A DNA stretch of 64,000 bases. Source: Duganella sp. OV510. GTDB lineage: Bacteria; Pseudomonadota; Gammaproteobacteria; Burkholderiales; Burkholderiaceae_D. Location: contig NZ_FNEQ01000001.1 of NCBI RefSeq assembly GCF_900100205.1, forward strand, positions 1,116,001 through 1,180,000, in the 5' to 3' direction. The notes below the pieces were generated by a model that saw nothing but the letters and a program-made list of their open reading frames with translations, ran no database searches and was not told the DNA's origin. The position numbers were made by a program, and so were the translations under genes. This document shows positions 55,432 through 64,000 of the stretch, one piece after another. Positions within the stretch are counted from its first letter, which is position 1. The number at the start of each line of letters is the position of its first letter.

Positions 55432-57081
55432 ATGAATTTCGCCAAAATGAGAGTGGGTAACCGCCTGGCCATAGGTTTTGGCGCGTGCTTGGTACTGCTG
55501 CTGGTTATTGCTGTCGGCAGCTCGCTCACCCTGCGCAGCATCACCGAAGACACCGACCACCTGCTGGAACAGCAACTGCAAACCGAACGGCTGGTCACCG
55601 AGTGGCAAGCCAGCATCCAGAGCAATGTGCAGCGCGCCCAGGCATCCGCCCGCCTGAGCAATCCGGAAGACCGTCGCTATTTTGACGACGGCCTGGCACG
55701 CGCCATCCAGCGCAACGCCGAAGTGCAGAAACTGCTGAACGACCGCCTGGTCGACCCGCGCGCCAAGGAACTGTACGCCAAGGCCCTGGCCGACCGCGAT
55801 GTCTACCAGGCCGCGCGCAAAAGTGTGCTGGAAGCGCGCGATAGCGGCAACGCCGAGCTGACCGCACAGCGCATCCGCGAACTGTTCGTGCCTGCCTGCG
55901 AACGCTACCTGGCCAGCATCGGCGCAGTTGCCGAGCGCCAGCGCGCCGCCATCGACAAAACCGGCAAAGCCGTGCACGACCGCAGCATCCAGGGCATCAC
56001 GCTGTCCGTCGTGCTGGCGGTGGTGTCGCTAGGCGTCGCCATTCTGCTGGGCTGGCTGATTACCCGCTCAGTGCTCAAGCAGTTGGGCGGCGAACCAAGC
56101 TATGCCGCCGGCATCACCGACCGCATTGCGGCCGGCGACCTGACGGTGCGCGTGGAGCTGGCGGCCAATGACAAGTCCAGCCTGCTGTACAGCATTGCCG
56201 CCATGCGCGACCGCCTGGCCTCCATCGTCGGCGAAGTGCGCACCACCACCGAGGCGGTGGCCATCGCATCGGACGAAATCGCCAGCGGCAATATGGACCT
56301 GTCGTCGCGTACCGAGCAGCAAGCCAGCTCGCTGGAGGAAACCGCCTCGTCAATGGAAGAGCTGACCTCGACCGTCAAACAGAACACCGACTACGCCCGC
56401 CAGGCCAACAAGCTGGCGGCCACCGCCTCCGACGTGGCGGTACGCGGCGGCGGCGTGGTGGCGGAAGTGGTGACCACCATGGAATCGATCAGCAGCTCGT
56501 CCAAGCGCGTGGTCGACATCATCGGCGTGATCGATGGCATCGCCTTCCAGACCAATATCCTGGCGCTGAACGCGGCTGTCGAAGCGGCGCGCGCCGGCGA
56601 ACAGGGTCGCGGCTTTGCCGTGGTCGCATCGGAAGTACGCAACCTGGCGCAACGCTCGGCCAGCGCCGCGAAGGACATCAAGGAACTGATCAGCGATTCG
56701 GTGGAAAAAATCGAAAGCGGCGCCGCCCTGGTCGACCAGGCTGGCAACACCATGACCGAAATCGTCAGCAGCGTACGCAGCGTCAGCGAGATCATGGAAC
56801 AGATCGCCAGCGCCAGCCAGGAGCAGGAAGCTGGCATCGAGCAGATCAACCAGGCCATCGGCGAGATGGACGGCGTGACGCAGCAGAATGCCGCGCTGGT
56901 GGAACAGGCAGCCGCAGCGGCGGAATCGCTGCAAGGCCAATCCACCCACCTGGCGCAACTGGTCAGCGTGTTCAAGCTGGATGGTGCAGGCGCATCGACC
57001 GGCGTGGTGCGCACCGCCGCGCGCGCCTCCCAGCCACGCATCGCTGCGCTGCCGCAACTGCGCAACAGTCTGGCAAGCTGA
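55432..57081 (+). CDS. Methyl-accepting chemotaxis protein
   Basis: The 549-residue receptor has membrane helices at about 11-33 and 188-211 around a 4HB-type sensor domain, a HAMP region (about 212-265), and a signalling domain with the conserved tip [20 protein letters not shown]. It has no NWETF-type C-terminal tether for CheR. The ligand is unknown. The 222-base gap upstream should hold its promoter; I see no clear boxes. Confidence 0.95.
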   Translation: MNFAKMRVGNRLAIGFGACLVLLLVIAVGSSLTLRSITEDTDHLLEQQLQTERLVTEWQASIQSNVQRAQASARLSNPEDRRYFDDGLARAIQRNAEVQKLLNDRLVDPRAKELYAKALADRDVYQAARKSVLEARDSGNAELTAQRIRELFVPACERYLASIGAVAERQRAAIDKTGKAVHDRSIQGITLSVVLAVVSLGVAILLGWLITRSVLKQLGGEPSYAAGITDRIAAGDLTVRVELAANDKSSLLYSIAAMRDRLASIVGEVRTTTEAVAIASDEIASGNMDLSSRTEQQASSLEETASSMEELTSTVKQNTDYARQANKLAATASDVAVRGGGVVAEVVTTMESISSSSKRVVDIIGVIDGIAFQTNILALNAAVEAARAGEQGRGFAVVASEVRNLAQRSASAAKDIKELISDSVEKIESGAALVDQAGNTMTEIVSSVRSVSEIMEQIASASQEQEAGIEQINQAIGEMDGVTQQNAALVEQAAAAAESLQGQSTHLAQLVSVFKLDGAGASTGVVRTAARASQPRIAALPQLRNSLAS

Positions 57082-57088
57082 GTTGTAT

Positions 57089-57111
57089 CGAGGCGGCAAA
57101 CACGCCGCCTC
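57089..57111 (+). terminator. Hairpin after the chemoreceptor gene
   Basis: GAGGCGGC (57090-57097) and GCCGCCTC (57104-57111) form a perfect 8-bp stem with a 6-base loop, eight bases after the stop. No T run follows, so termination strength is uncertain. Confidence 0.5.
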
Positions 57112-57166
57112 ACTCCCCTGCGCTGACTGTACAATGGCGCCACCATTTATCAGGGGAAAACTTCCA

Positions 57167-58576
57167 ATGTACAAGACCGCTCTGCAAGCCGCCGCCATCG
57201 GCATGGCGTTCGTTTCCTTCTCCGCGTCTGCCGCGCTGTCGGCCGCTTCCACGCAAGCCGCCGACAAACTGTACCAGGCCAACTGCGCCGCCTGCCATGG
57301 CGCCAAGATGGAGGGCGCGGTCGGCCCCACGCTGGGCCAGCATGCCTGGCTGCACGGCGAGCCGACCAAGGCCAACCTGATCAAGATCATCAGCAAGGGC
57401 GTTCCGGACAAGAACATGCCAGCCTGGTCGCCAGCCTTGAGCCCATCGCAGATTGCGCTGCTGGCTGATTACATCGGCGCCAACGCCAACAAGAAGCTGG
57501 CTCCGGCACCAGTTGCGGCGCCCGTGGTCAAGCCCGCCTCGGATCTGCTGAGCGGCTTCACGCTGCCCAAAGGCTTCCGCATCAGCGTGTACGCGGAAGG
57601 CGCGACCACGGCACGCAGCATGGTGGTGTCGGACAGCGGCATCGTCTACGTCGGTTCGCGCAAAGCCGGCAAGGTGTACGCGCTGGTGCCGCGTGCGGAC
57701 AAGCAGACGGCGGACGTGGTCACCATCGCCGAGGGCCTGGAAAACCCGATCGGCGTCACACTGCTGAACGGCGCGCTGTATGTCGGCGAAATCAGCCGCG
57801 TAATCCGCTTCGACAACATCGACAAGCGTTACGCGCAAAAGCCATCGTATGAAGTGGTCAAAGTCAGCCTGCCGAATGACAAATGGCACGGCGAGAAAGT
57901 CATCAAGGCCAGCCCGGACGGCAAGCTGGTCATTCCGGTCGGAGCACCCTGCAATATCTGCGACACCGACGATACCAAGAGCGCCAAGATCTACCGCATG
58001 AACGCGGACGGCAGCCAGCTGGAAGAAATCGCCCGTGGCGTGCGCAACACCGTCGGCTTCGCCTTCCACCCGACGACTAAACAGCTGTGGTTCACCGACA
58101 ATGGCCGCGACGAGATGGGGGACAACACGCCATCGTGCGAGCTGAACGTGCTGACCAAGTTCGGCCAGCACTTCGGCTTCCCGTATTGCCACGGTGGCGT
58201 GGTGCCAGATCCGAAGTTCGGCGCGGGCCGTACCTGCGAAGAGTTTGTCGAGCCGGTCGCCAAGCTGGGGCCGCACGTGGCACCGCTGGGCCTGAGCTTC
58301 TACACCGGCAAGCAGTTCCCTGAAGCGTATCGCAACAACATCTTCGTCGCCGAGCACGGCTCGTGGAACCGCTCGACCAAGATCGGCTACAACGTCCGCC
58401 TGATCACGCTGTACGGCAACAAGATGGTCAGCGACACCAGCTTCATCGATGGCTTCCTGCGCGGTGAAGAAGTGGTCGGCCGACCGGTCGACGTGATCAT
58501 GCTGGCCGACGGCTCGCTGCTGATCTCCGACGACTACGCCGGCCGCATCTTCCGCGTCACCTACGACGGCAAGTAA
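57167..58576 (+). CDS. Cytochrome c-PQQ-type sugar dehydrogenase fusion
   Basis: The 469-residue exported protein has a signal peptide (to about residue 28), a small cytochrome c domain (about 32-105) with the haem motif CAACH, and a six-bladed propeller (about 130-469) of the sorbosone/glucose dehydrogenase type (VPVGAPCNICDTDD is in the family, also VAEHGSWNRS and DDYAGRIFRVTY). PQQ would take electrons from a sugar or aldose and pass them to the attached haem. The ATG at 57167 follows GGGGA; the longer open frame upstream overlaps the chemoreceptor gene. Confidence 0.87.
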   Translation: MYKTALQAAAIGMAFVSFSASAALSAASTQAADKLYQANCAACHGAKMEGAVGPTLGQHAWLHGEPTKANLIKIISKGVPDKNMPAWSPALSPSQIALLADYIGANANKKLAPAPVAAPVVKPASDLLSGFTLPKGFRISVYAEGATTARSMVVSDSGIVYVGSRKAGKVYALVPRADKQTADVVTIAEGLENPIGVTLLNGALYVGEISRVIRFDNIDKRYAQKPSYEVVKVSLPNDKWHGEKVIKASPDGKLVIPVGAPCNICDTDDTKSAKIYRMNADGSQLEEIARGVRNTVGFAFHPTTKQLWFTDNGRDEMGDNTPSCELNVLTKFGQHFGFPYCHGGVVPDPKFGAGRTCEEFVEPVAKLGPHVAPLGLSFYTGKQFPEAYRNNIFVAEHGSWNRSTKIGYNVRLITLYGNKMVSDTSFIDGFLRGEEVVGRPVDVIMLADGSLLISDDYAGRIFRVTYDGK

Positions 58577-58589
58577 TCCAGCGCCAGCA

Positions 58590-58624
58590 CCTGCTCAAGG
58601 CGCTATTTTCGGGCCTTGAGCAGG
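58590..58624. terminator. Perfect 11-bp hairpin between convergent genes
   Basis: CCTGCTCAAGG (58590-58600) and CCTTGAGCAGG (58614-58624) pair fully. It lies after the dehydrogenase gene and contains the stop codon of the convergent DUF29 gene, so it may end both transcripts, although T runs are lacking. Confidence 0.6.
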
Positions 58625-59047
58625 CAAATAGTCTGCTTTCAAAACAACTTCAAACGGCCATTCGCGATCTTTAGGCAAATCAACCAGGTTTGTTTCGCGT
58701 CCGGCGATATCGACCGCGTCACGCCAAACTTCCTCATCGCACTCGGCGTCTTCTAGCAGCTTACGCAAGCTTGGCATTTTCTTGAATAGCTTTGCGATGG
58801 CGTCGCGCTGTGTACGCATGGTATTAAGGCAGCTTTTACCTCTGCGATCTGGCTGATATTTCCACTGGAGCATATGCGCCAGGAGAATTGCCATCCGGTG
58901 TGCCAACTGATGGCGATGGCTAACGTTCATATCCTCAATTTCTTCGGCGATATGCTCGATATCCAGCTGCGCCCATTGATGTGAACGTAGCAGTGCTACC
59001 TGCTTCTCTGCCCAGGCCGCAACGTCTTCGTAGTAGAGACTATCCAT
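58595..59047 (-). CDS. DUF29 family protein
   Basis: The 150-residue protein matches DUF29: YYEDVAAWAEKQVALLRSHQ, then DIEHIAEEIEDMNVSHRHQL. It is predicted to be helical and cytosolic, with no known function. The 280 bases upstream (59048-59327) hold no gene I can support. Confidence 0.85.
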   Translation of the reverse strand: MDSLYYEDVAAWAEKQVALLRSHQWAQLDIEHIAEEIEDMNVSHRHQLAHRMAILLAHMLQWKYQPDRRGKSCLNTMRTQRDAIAKLFKKMPSLRKLLEDAECDEEVWRDAVDIAGRETNLVDLPKDREWPFEVVLKADYLPAQGPKIAP

Positions 59048-59327
59048 GATGTCCTCCCCTGCACGTTGGACAGGATGGAGAACGCAAAGTTCAGCGCTTC
59101 AGCACGGCCAGCATCTCAAAGCCCGCAGACCGTGCCCTGGACGAGAGCTAATCCACATCAGCCCGCTTAATAGCAATCGAGAAGCAAACTTACAACGGCA
59201 AAAGCGACGATCGAAATGACGAAAAATTACACGCTCACAAACGGTATCCCGAGCGTGATGCCGCCGCTGAAAACACAATTATCAATAGAAAATGCAAATC
59301 TAACATGCCATATATTGCCGGCGCAGA

Positions 59328-59732
59328 TTAGGCAAGAAAGGGCATTGCCGAGCGCAGGCCAAGGTAATCGACGAAAGGATCGAAATCCTTGTCACTGTAA
59401 AGCAAGGCATAGCTATCGTTAATACAGCGGGTGGCGATTAATGTATCGATGGTTTTGCGTATGGTGACGCCGAATAACCGCAAGGCGCGAAAATTGTGGG
59501 CCGCCTGTATGGCTACGGCTCGACCGCCGAGATCGATCACGGTCAGCGAAGTTAGCAATCTCTGCGCTTGGTGGAAGTCACGATCCAGACGAAAGCCTTG
59601 CAGCACCTCAACCAAAATCAAGTCACCGATGGCCAAAGGCTCGTGGCCCAATATGGCATCGAGCGCATCGGTTTGCGGGGTCGAATTGCCTCTGAAAAAA
59701 TCGATCCAGACGCTGGAGTCTACCAAGATCAT
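59328..59732 (-). CDS. vapC: VapC-family PIN-domain toxin
   Basis: The 134-residue PIN nuclease opens with ILVDSSVWIDFFRG, where the Asp is the first metal ligand; VLQGFR supplies a conserved Glu nearby; and TIDTLIATRCI followed by YSDKDFDPF gives the later acidic residues. It would cut RNA, often tRNA. It overlaps vapB by four bases. Confidence 0.92.
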   Translation of the reverse strand: MILVDSSVWIDFFRGNSTPQTDALDAILGHEPLAIGDLILVEVLQGFRLDRDFHQAQRLLTSLTVIDLGGRAVAIQAAHNFRALRLFGVTIRKTIDTLIATRCINDSYALLYSDKDFDPFVDYLGLRSAMPFLA

Positions 59733-59923
59733 TTGTCAGACCGCATGGCGTCCAGGTTGCCCTCCCAAGGCAGCTTGCCTCGGATTTCACGTATCTTCTC
59801 TTGCTGCTTGAGGCGAACCACCGTGCGCAGGCCGAGTTCCACGGCTGCGCTTTCTGATGTCAATCCCGTCAACAGCAGCGTCTCTTGCATCAGCTTTTCA
59901 TCGATAAAAATAGTGGTTTGCAT
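59729..59923 (-). CDS. vapB: VapB-family antitoxin
   Basis: The 64-residue protein has the VapB form TTIFIDEKLMQETLLLTGL and SAAVELGLRTVVRLKQQ, the ribbon-helix-helix type used by vapBC pairs of the DUF2191 group. It comes first in the operon, with ATGA overlap into vapC. Confidence 0.9.
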   Translation of the reverse strand: MQTTIFIDEKLMQETLLLTGLTSESAAVELGLRTVVRLKQQEKIREIRGKLPWEGNLDAMRSDK

Positions 59924-60022
59924 GATGACTCCCCGGTGACGGTATGTCAGCTCATGCTAGACCTGTCAAGCCGGCGGCACAACGAAATTTCATCCACCGC
60001 TAGACGCAAATCAAAGAACAAT

Positions 60023-60058
60023 AAAAAAACCGCCGGGGCTTGCGCACCCGGCGGTTTT
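60023..60058 (-). terminator. Rho-independent terminator of pnp
   Basis: A perfect 10-bp stem (AACCGCCGGG at 60028-60037, CCCGGCGGTT at 60047-60056) is followed, on the minus strand, by a seven-T run (60029-60023). It is also able to act weakly on the plus strand (TTTT). Confidence 0.9.
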
Positions 60059-60076
60059 CACATCAGACTGAACTGA

Positions 60077-62206
60077 TTACTGTGCGTTGGCTGCTGCTGC
60101 GGCTGCTTCTTCCGCTGCGGCTTTCATCGACAGTTTCAGGCGGCCGCGGTCGTCGGTTTCCAGAACCTTGACGCGTACTGCCTGGCCTTCTTTCAGGTAG
60201 TCGGCAACGGCGTTCACACGCTCGTTGGCGATCTGCGAGATGTGCAGCAGGCCGTCTTTGCCTGGCATCACCTGAACGATGGCGCCGAAGTCCAGCAGCT
60301 TCAGCACGACGCCGTCGTAGGACTTGCCTACTTCAACCGATGCGGTCAGCTCTTCGATGCGGCGCTTGGCTTCCTGGCCGGCAGCAGCGTCAACCGAAGC
60401 GATGGTGACTACGCCTTCGTCGCTGATGTCGATCTGGGTGCCGGTCTCTTCGGTCAGCGCGCGGATGACGGCGCCGCCTTTGCCGATCACGTCACGGATT
60501 TTTTCCGGATTGATCTTGATGGTGATCAGGCGTGGTGCGAAGTCCGACAGTTCGGTCTTCACGGTTGGCACGGCCTTTTGCATTTCGCCCAGGATGTGCT
60601 CGCGGCCTTCTTTGGCTTGCGCCAGCGCCACTTGCATGATTTCCTTGGTGATGCCCTGGATCTTGATATCCATCTGCAGCGCGGTGATACCGTTGCGGGT
60701 GCCGGCTACTTTGAAGTCCATGTCGCCCAGGTGATCTTCGTCACCCAGAATGTCGGACAGCACGGCGAAACGGCCGCCTTCCTTGATCAGGCCCATGGCG
60801 ATACCGGCCACGTGCTCTTTCATCGGCACGCCAGCATCCATCAGCGCCAGGCAGCCGCCGCAGACCGAAGCCATCGACGACGAACCATTCGATTCGGTGA
60901 TTTCCGACACCAGGCGCACCGAGTAGCTGAACTCTTCCTGCGACGGCAGCGCGGCGATCAGCGCGCGCTTGGCCAGACGGCCGTGACCGATTTCACGACG
61001 CTTCGGCGTACCGACGCGGCCGGTTTCGCCGGTGGCGAACGGTGGCATGTTGTAGTGCAGCATGAACGGATCGGTGAACTCGCCCATCAGCGCGTCGATC
61101 TTCTGCGAATCACGGGCGGTGCCCAGCGTGGCAACCACCAGCGCCTGGGTTTCACCACGGGTGAACAGTGCCGAACCGTGGGTGCGTGGCAGCACCGAGG
61201 TACGGATCGAGATTGGACGCACGGTGCGGGTGTCGCGGCCGTCAATACGTGGCTCGCCTTCGAGGATCTGCGAACGGACGATCTTCGATTCCATGTCGAA
61301 CAGGATGTTGCCAACGTCAACCGAATCAGGTGCAGCGGCGCCGGCAGCGGCAGCTTCAGCAGCCAGATCAGCGACGACTTCAGCCGATGCTGCGCGCAGC
61401 TTGTCGGTACGGGCTTGCTTGTCGCGGGTCTGGTAGGCGTCGCGGATCTTCGCTTCGGCGAAGTGGGCCACACGGCCGATCAGCGCTTCGTTCTTGGCTG
61501 GCGCGGTCCAGACTTGTTCAGGCTTGCCGCCGTCGCGTACCAGCTCGTGGATCGCGTCGATCACGGCTTTCATCTGGGTGTGGCCAAAGACCACGGCGCC
61601 CAGCATGATTTCTTCCGACAGCTGCTGCGCTTCCGATTCCACCATCAGCACGGCGGTTTCGGTACCGGCAACCACCAGATCCATCTGCGAGGTCTTCAGT
61701 TGTTCAACGGTAGGATTCAGGATGTACTGGCCATTGGCGTAACCCACACGGGCGGCGCCGATCGGACCATTGAATGGCACGCCCGACACGCTCAGCGCGG
61801 CCGAAGCGCCAATCATCGCGGCGATGTCTGGATCGATTTCCGGGTTGACCGACAGAACGTGAATGACCACTTGCACTTCATTCAGGTAGCCTTCCGGGAA
61901 CAGCGGACGGATAGGACGGTCGATCAGGCGGGAGGTCAGCGTTTCTTTTTCCGAAGGACGACCTTCGCGCTTGAAGAAACCGCCAGGGATTTTACCCGCA
62001 GCATAGGTTTTTTCCAGATAGTCGACGGTCAACGGGAAGAAGTCCTGGCCTGGTTTCGCGTCTTTACGCGCTACCACGGTGGCCAGAATGACGGTGTCTT
62101 CAATCGACACCATCACCGCGCCGGATGCCTGGCGAGCAATTTCGCCAGTTTCCAGCGTGACGGTGTGCTGACCGTACTGGAAGGTTTTCGTAACTTTATT
62201 AAACAT
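60077..62206 (-). CDS. pnp: Polyribonucleotide nucleotidyltransferase (PNPase)
   Basis: The 709-residue exoribonuclease degrades RNA using phosphate. Two RNase PH domains (about 10-230 and 310-550; [20 protein letters not shown] and [20 protein letters not shown] contain active-site residues), a KH domain ([20 protein letters not shown] near 560-600) and an S1 domain ([20 protein letters not shown] near 620-690) follow in the usual order, with an Ala-rich tail. rpsO lies upstream, as in most proteobacteria. Confidence 0.98.
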   Translation of the reverse strand: MFNKVTKTFQYGQHTVTLETGEIARQASGAVMVSIEDTVILATVVARKDAKPGQDFFPLTVDYLEKTYAAGKIPGGFFKREGRPSEKETLTSRLIDRPIRPLFPEGYLNEVQVVIHVLSVNPEIDPDIAAMIGASAALSVSGVPFNGPIGAARVGYANGQYILNPTVEQLKTSQMDLVVAGTETAVLMVESEAQQLSEEIMLGAVVFGHTQMKAVIDAIHELVRDGGKPEQVWTAPAKNEALIGRVAHFAEAKIRDAYQTRDKQARTDKLRAASAEVVADLAAEAAAAGAAAPDSVDVGNILFDMESKIVRSQILEGEPRIDGRDTRTVRPISIRTSVLPRTHGSALFTRGETQALVVATLGTARDSQKIDALMGEFTDPFMLHYNMPPFATGETGRVGTPKRREIGHGRLAKRALIAALPSQEEFSYSVRLVSEITESNGSSSMASVCGGCLALMDAGVPMKEHVAGIAMGLIKEGGRFAVLSDILGDEDHLGDMDFKVAGTRNGITALQMDIKIQGITKEIMQVALAQAKEGREHILGEMQKAVPTVKTELSDFAPRLITIKINPEKIRDVIGKGGAVIRALTEETGTQIDISDEGVVTIASVDAAAGQEAKRRIEELTASVEVGKSYDGVVLKLLDFGAIVQVMPGKDGLLHISQIANERVNAVADYLKEGQAVRVKVLETDDRGRLKLSMKAAAEEAAAAAANAQ

Positions 62207-62325
62207 GGGTAATCCCTTTCTATTTGCCGACAGATTTTCAGGGGCTGTCGTTCACCTCACCACAGGCAGTTGTCAGACCACCTTTACTACATTCTACTTG
62301 GCAATTTTTCAATACCCAGAAAGAC

Positions 62326-62361
62326 AAAATGCCCGCGACAGCAAACTGACGCAGGCATTTT
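62326..62361 (-). terminator. Hairpin between rpsO and pnp
   Basis: AAAATGCC (62326-62333) pairs with GGCATTTT (62354-62361), partly extended by a CGCG/CGC segment. On the minus strand it follows the rpsO stop by 24 bases and ends in TTTT. It is likely a partial terminator or an RNase processing site, as known for rpsO-pnp in E. coli. Confidence 0.6.
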
Positions 62362-62385
62362 GACTTAAGCCAGACGGCGCAAGAA

Positions 62386-62655
62386 TTACTTACGCAGACC
62401 CAGTTTAGCGATCAGATCGCGGTAACGGGTTGCATCTTTGCTCTTCAGGTAGGACAGCAGGGATTTACGACGGTTAACCATCATGATCAAACCACGACGC
62501 GAGTGGTGATCTTTGCTGTGGGCTTTGAAGTGGCCGTTCAGTTCGTTGATGCGTGCGGTCAGCAGTGCAACTTGCACTTCTGGGGAGCCGGTGTCTTTTT
62601 GGCCACGGGCGTTGTCAGCGATGATCGCTGCTTTGTTGATGTTTTCTACGGTCAT
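62386..62655 (-). CDS. rpsO: 30S ribosomal protein S15
   Basis: The 89-residue protein is canonical S15: [23 protein letters not shown], then [22 protein letters not shown] and [13 protein letters not shown] use the ATG at 62655 ([10 protein letters not shown]); the open frame extends upstream without similarity. It binds 16S rRNA early in 30S assembly. Confidence 0.98.
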   Translation of the reverse strand: MTVENINKAAIIADNARGQKDTGSPEVQVALLTARINELNGHFKAHSKDHHSRRGLIMMVNRRKSLLSYLKSKDATRYRDLIAKLGLRK

Positions 62656-62939
62656 GATATTTACCTTTAACATGCGGTGCGCGGAGTCGTAACCCTGCCC
62701 ACCGTGAAGTTGCAATGAAGCCTGGCCGGAAAGACCAGACCCGGAAGTATAGCGGAAAATACAGGCTGTGTATGCTCTTTTTGGGGGAGCTGCCACCAAA
62801 CGGCTAATATTGATTGCCTTTTGCCCGGTTGGCTATAGAGTAGGATGATTCCCACGCGCACTCTGGGCGTGCGCCGACGTGTTTGGCTGGTCATGGTTGC
62901 TATTATTTTCCCATCAACATTGCAACCTATGGAGAAACC

Positions 62940-63752
62940 ATGTCTTTACGCACGCCCCCTGCCCGCCACGCCATTTACGCCGCCACGCTGTTGGCCCTGA
63001 GCGCCGCCAGCGCCATCGCCTGGGCAGAACCTTCGCCGGCACTCGACCGCGCCAGTCTGTCGGTCGGCGCCTTCTACACCGAGCCGAAGATCGACTATCA
63101 GGGCGATACCAACTATGGCCGCATCGATACCGGCAGCTACGAGCTGGACCACGTTACGCTGCCGCGCGTCAAGGCATCGCTGCTGATCGGCGATTCGCAG
63201 GGCCTGGACTTCGATTACTACCGCTACGACAAAAACTACAACCCGTCGCTGAGTGGCTCCACCAACGTCAACGGCCTGCCGCTGAGCGGCACCGGCCAGC
63301 TGAACGCCAAGCTGAAACTGGACCTGGCCAATCTGGCTTATAAGTGGTGGATCGGCAGCGGCAACAGCGTATTTGGCGTCGGCGTCGGCGCCGCCTACTA
63401 CTCGGCCAGCATCAAGGGCACCGCCAGCGGCGTGCTGAACGGCGTGGCCGGCAATGCCGACTACCATGAAAAAGAGCACGCTTACGCGCCGCTGCTGGAA
63501 CTGGGCTGGCGTCAGCAGGTATCGGATAACGTGCGCCTGTACGCGGACGCTTCCGGGATCAAGAAAAACGGCGGCAACATCGAAGGCCATATCTATGGCG
63601 GCGCGCTGGGCGTGGAATGGTATCCGACCAAGGCAGTTGGCGTGGTGGCGGAATACACGGCACACAAAATCAGCCTGAACCGCAACCGCGACAATAGCGA
63701 CCTCAACGTGCGCCTGCACGGCCCGGCCGCCTACGTCAAAGTTCGCTTCTAA
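62940..63752 (+). CDS. Outer-membrane beta-barrel protein of unknown role
   Basis: The 270-residue protein has a signal peptide (to about residue 29, AWAEP), alternating hydrophobic strands such as VFGVGVGAAYYSASIKG and IYGGALGVEWYPTKAVGVVA, and a C-terminal phenylalanine (AAYVKVRF), as expected for a small outer-membrane barrel. I chose the ATG at 62940, with GGAG at 62931-62934; the longer frame from 62883 would hide the signal. The 284-base gap before it also holds the rpsO promoter side, but I see no clear boxes. It ends tail to tail with the ArsR-type gene, overlapping by four bases. Confidence 0.8.
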   Translation: MSLRTPPARHAIYAATLLALSAASAIAWAEPSPALDRASLSVGAFYTEPKIDYQGDTNYGRIDTGSYELDHVTLPRVKASLLIGDSQGLDFDYYRYDKNYNPSLSGSTNVNGLPLSGTGQLNAKLKLDLANLAYKWWIGSGNSVFGVGVGAAYYSASIKGTASGVLNGVAGNADYHEKEHAYAPLLELGWRQQVSDNVRLYADASGIKKNGGNIEGHIYGGALGVEWYPTKAVGVVAEYTAHKISLNRNRDNSDLNVRLHGPAAYVKVRF

Positions 63753-64000
63753 ACAAACAGCTCCGCCAGGGCTTTGCGGCCGCTGGCGGAGACTTCCAGT
63801 GCGCGCGTGTCGGCGCTGCGGCGCAGCCAGCCGCGTTCGATGAAGTTGTCCAGCAGCGCGACTGCCAGCGGCCCGGCGAAATGGTCGCGGCGTTCGGACC
63901 AGTCGACGCAGCCATACAGTTGACGCGGACTCTCTTGCAGCACGATGCCGAGATCGCGCACGCGTGCCACGCCTTCCGCTGTCAGCGCATATTCCTGCGC
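63749..64000 (-). CDS. ArsR-type winged-helix regulator (partial, C-terminal part)
   Basis: The frame is open from the window edge to a TAG at 63749-63751 and gives 83 residues: EYALTAEGVARVRDLGI, then CVDWSERRDHFAGPLAVALL and ERGWLRRSADTRALEVSASG. This matches the C-terminal half of ArsR/HTH regulators that have a CxDWSERRxHLxG element. The N-terminal DNA-binding part lies outside the window. Confidence 0.75.
   Translation of the reverse strand, partial: AQEYALTAEGVARVRDLGIVLQESPRQLYGCVDWSERRDHFAGPLAVALLDNFIERGWLRRSADTRALEVSASGRKALAELFV

Overview
The window is from a high-GC betaproteobacterium, most likely of the Oxalobacteraceae (Massilia/Duganella/Janthinobacterium group). This is inferred from the rpsO-pnp block, the secG, tRNA-Leu, nuoA-N order, the DUF2818 gene after nuoN, and overall protein character; no search was run. 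Coding is dense, with many 1-4 base gene overlaps.

Layout. (1) 1-4324: end of an unidentified gene, an exported metallo-beta-lactamase-fold hydrolase, a class-V-aminotransferase-fold enzyme, and three copies (one relic, one intact, one with a broken toxin) of a module made of a BrnT-like toxin gene overlapped by a DUF433 gene. (2) 4264-21686, minus strand: nuoA to nuoN (all 14 subunits of respiratory complex I), DUF2818, an ADP-ribose pyrophosphatase, an exported HExxH protein, and ispD-ispF of the non-mevalonate isoprenoid pathway. (3) 21808-25860, minus: tRNA-Leu(GAG) with promoter and terminator, secG, tpiA, a quinone oxidoreductase, a Sel1-repeat protein and a DUF2807 beta-helix protein. 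(4) 26039-44419: a carbohydrate-use region. A GH20 hexosaminidase faces a TonB-dependent receptor. A LysR/CidA/CidB cluster follows. Then comes a five-gene minus operon (sugar MFS transporter, GH3, GH5 mannanase-like, GH27 fused to an SGNH esterase, a CE2-like esterase), divergent from a plus operon (LacI regulator, AGE-family epimerase/isomerase, PfkB kinase). (5) 44561-53899, plus: a selenocysteine formate dehydrogenase (three subunits), fdhE, selA, selB and selC, the tRNA-Sec. (6) 53884-64000: higBA, an alpha/beta hydrolase, a chemoreceptor, a cytochrome c-PQQ-type dehydrogenase, DUF29, vapBC, pnp, rpsO, an outer-membrane barrel protein and part of an ArsR-type regulator.

How parts work together. 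The sugar region reads as a pathway for acetylated (galacto)(gluco)mannan: esterases and alpha-galactosidase strip side groups, GH5 cuts the backbone, GH3 trims oligomers, the MFS carrier imports the monosaccharide, the AGE enzyme converts mannose to fructose and the PfkB kinase phosphorylates it. Two copies of a 21-bp palindrome (GTTTAG-N9-CTAAAC type) lie in the divergent promoter, and a third near-copy lies in the distant GH20/TonB-receptor promoter, suggesting one LacI-type regulon. The formate dehydrogenase block is self-sufficient for Sec decoding except for selD: it has an in-frame TGA, a matching SECIS hairpin, selA, selB and selC.

The most unusual material is the triplicated BrnT/DUF433 module at 1171-4324: a non-standard toxin partner, an inverted repeat touching the toxin start codon, a single-base nonsense mutation in one toxin copy, and a 3' end read antisense by ispF.
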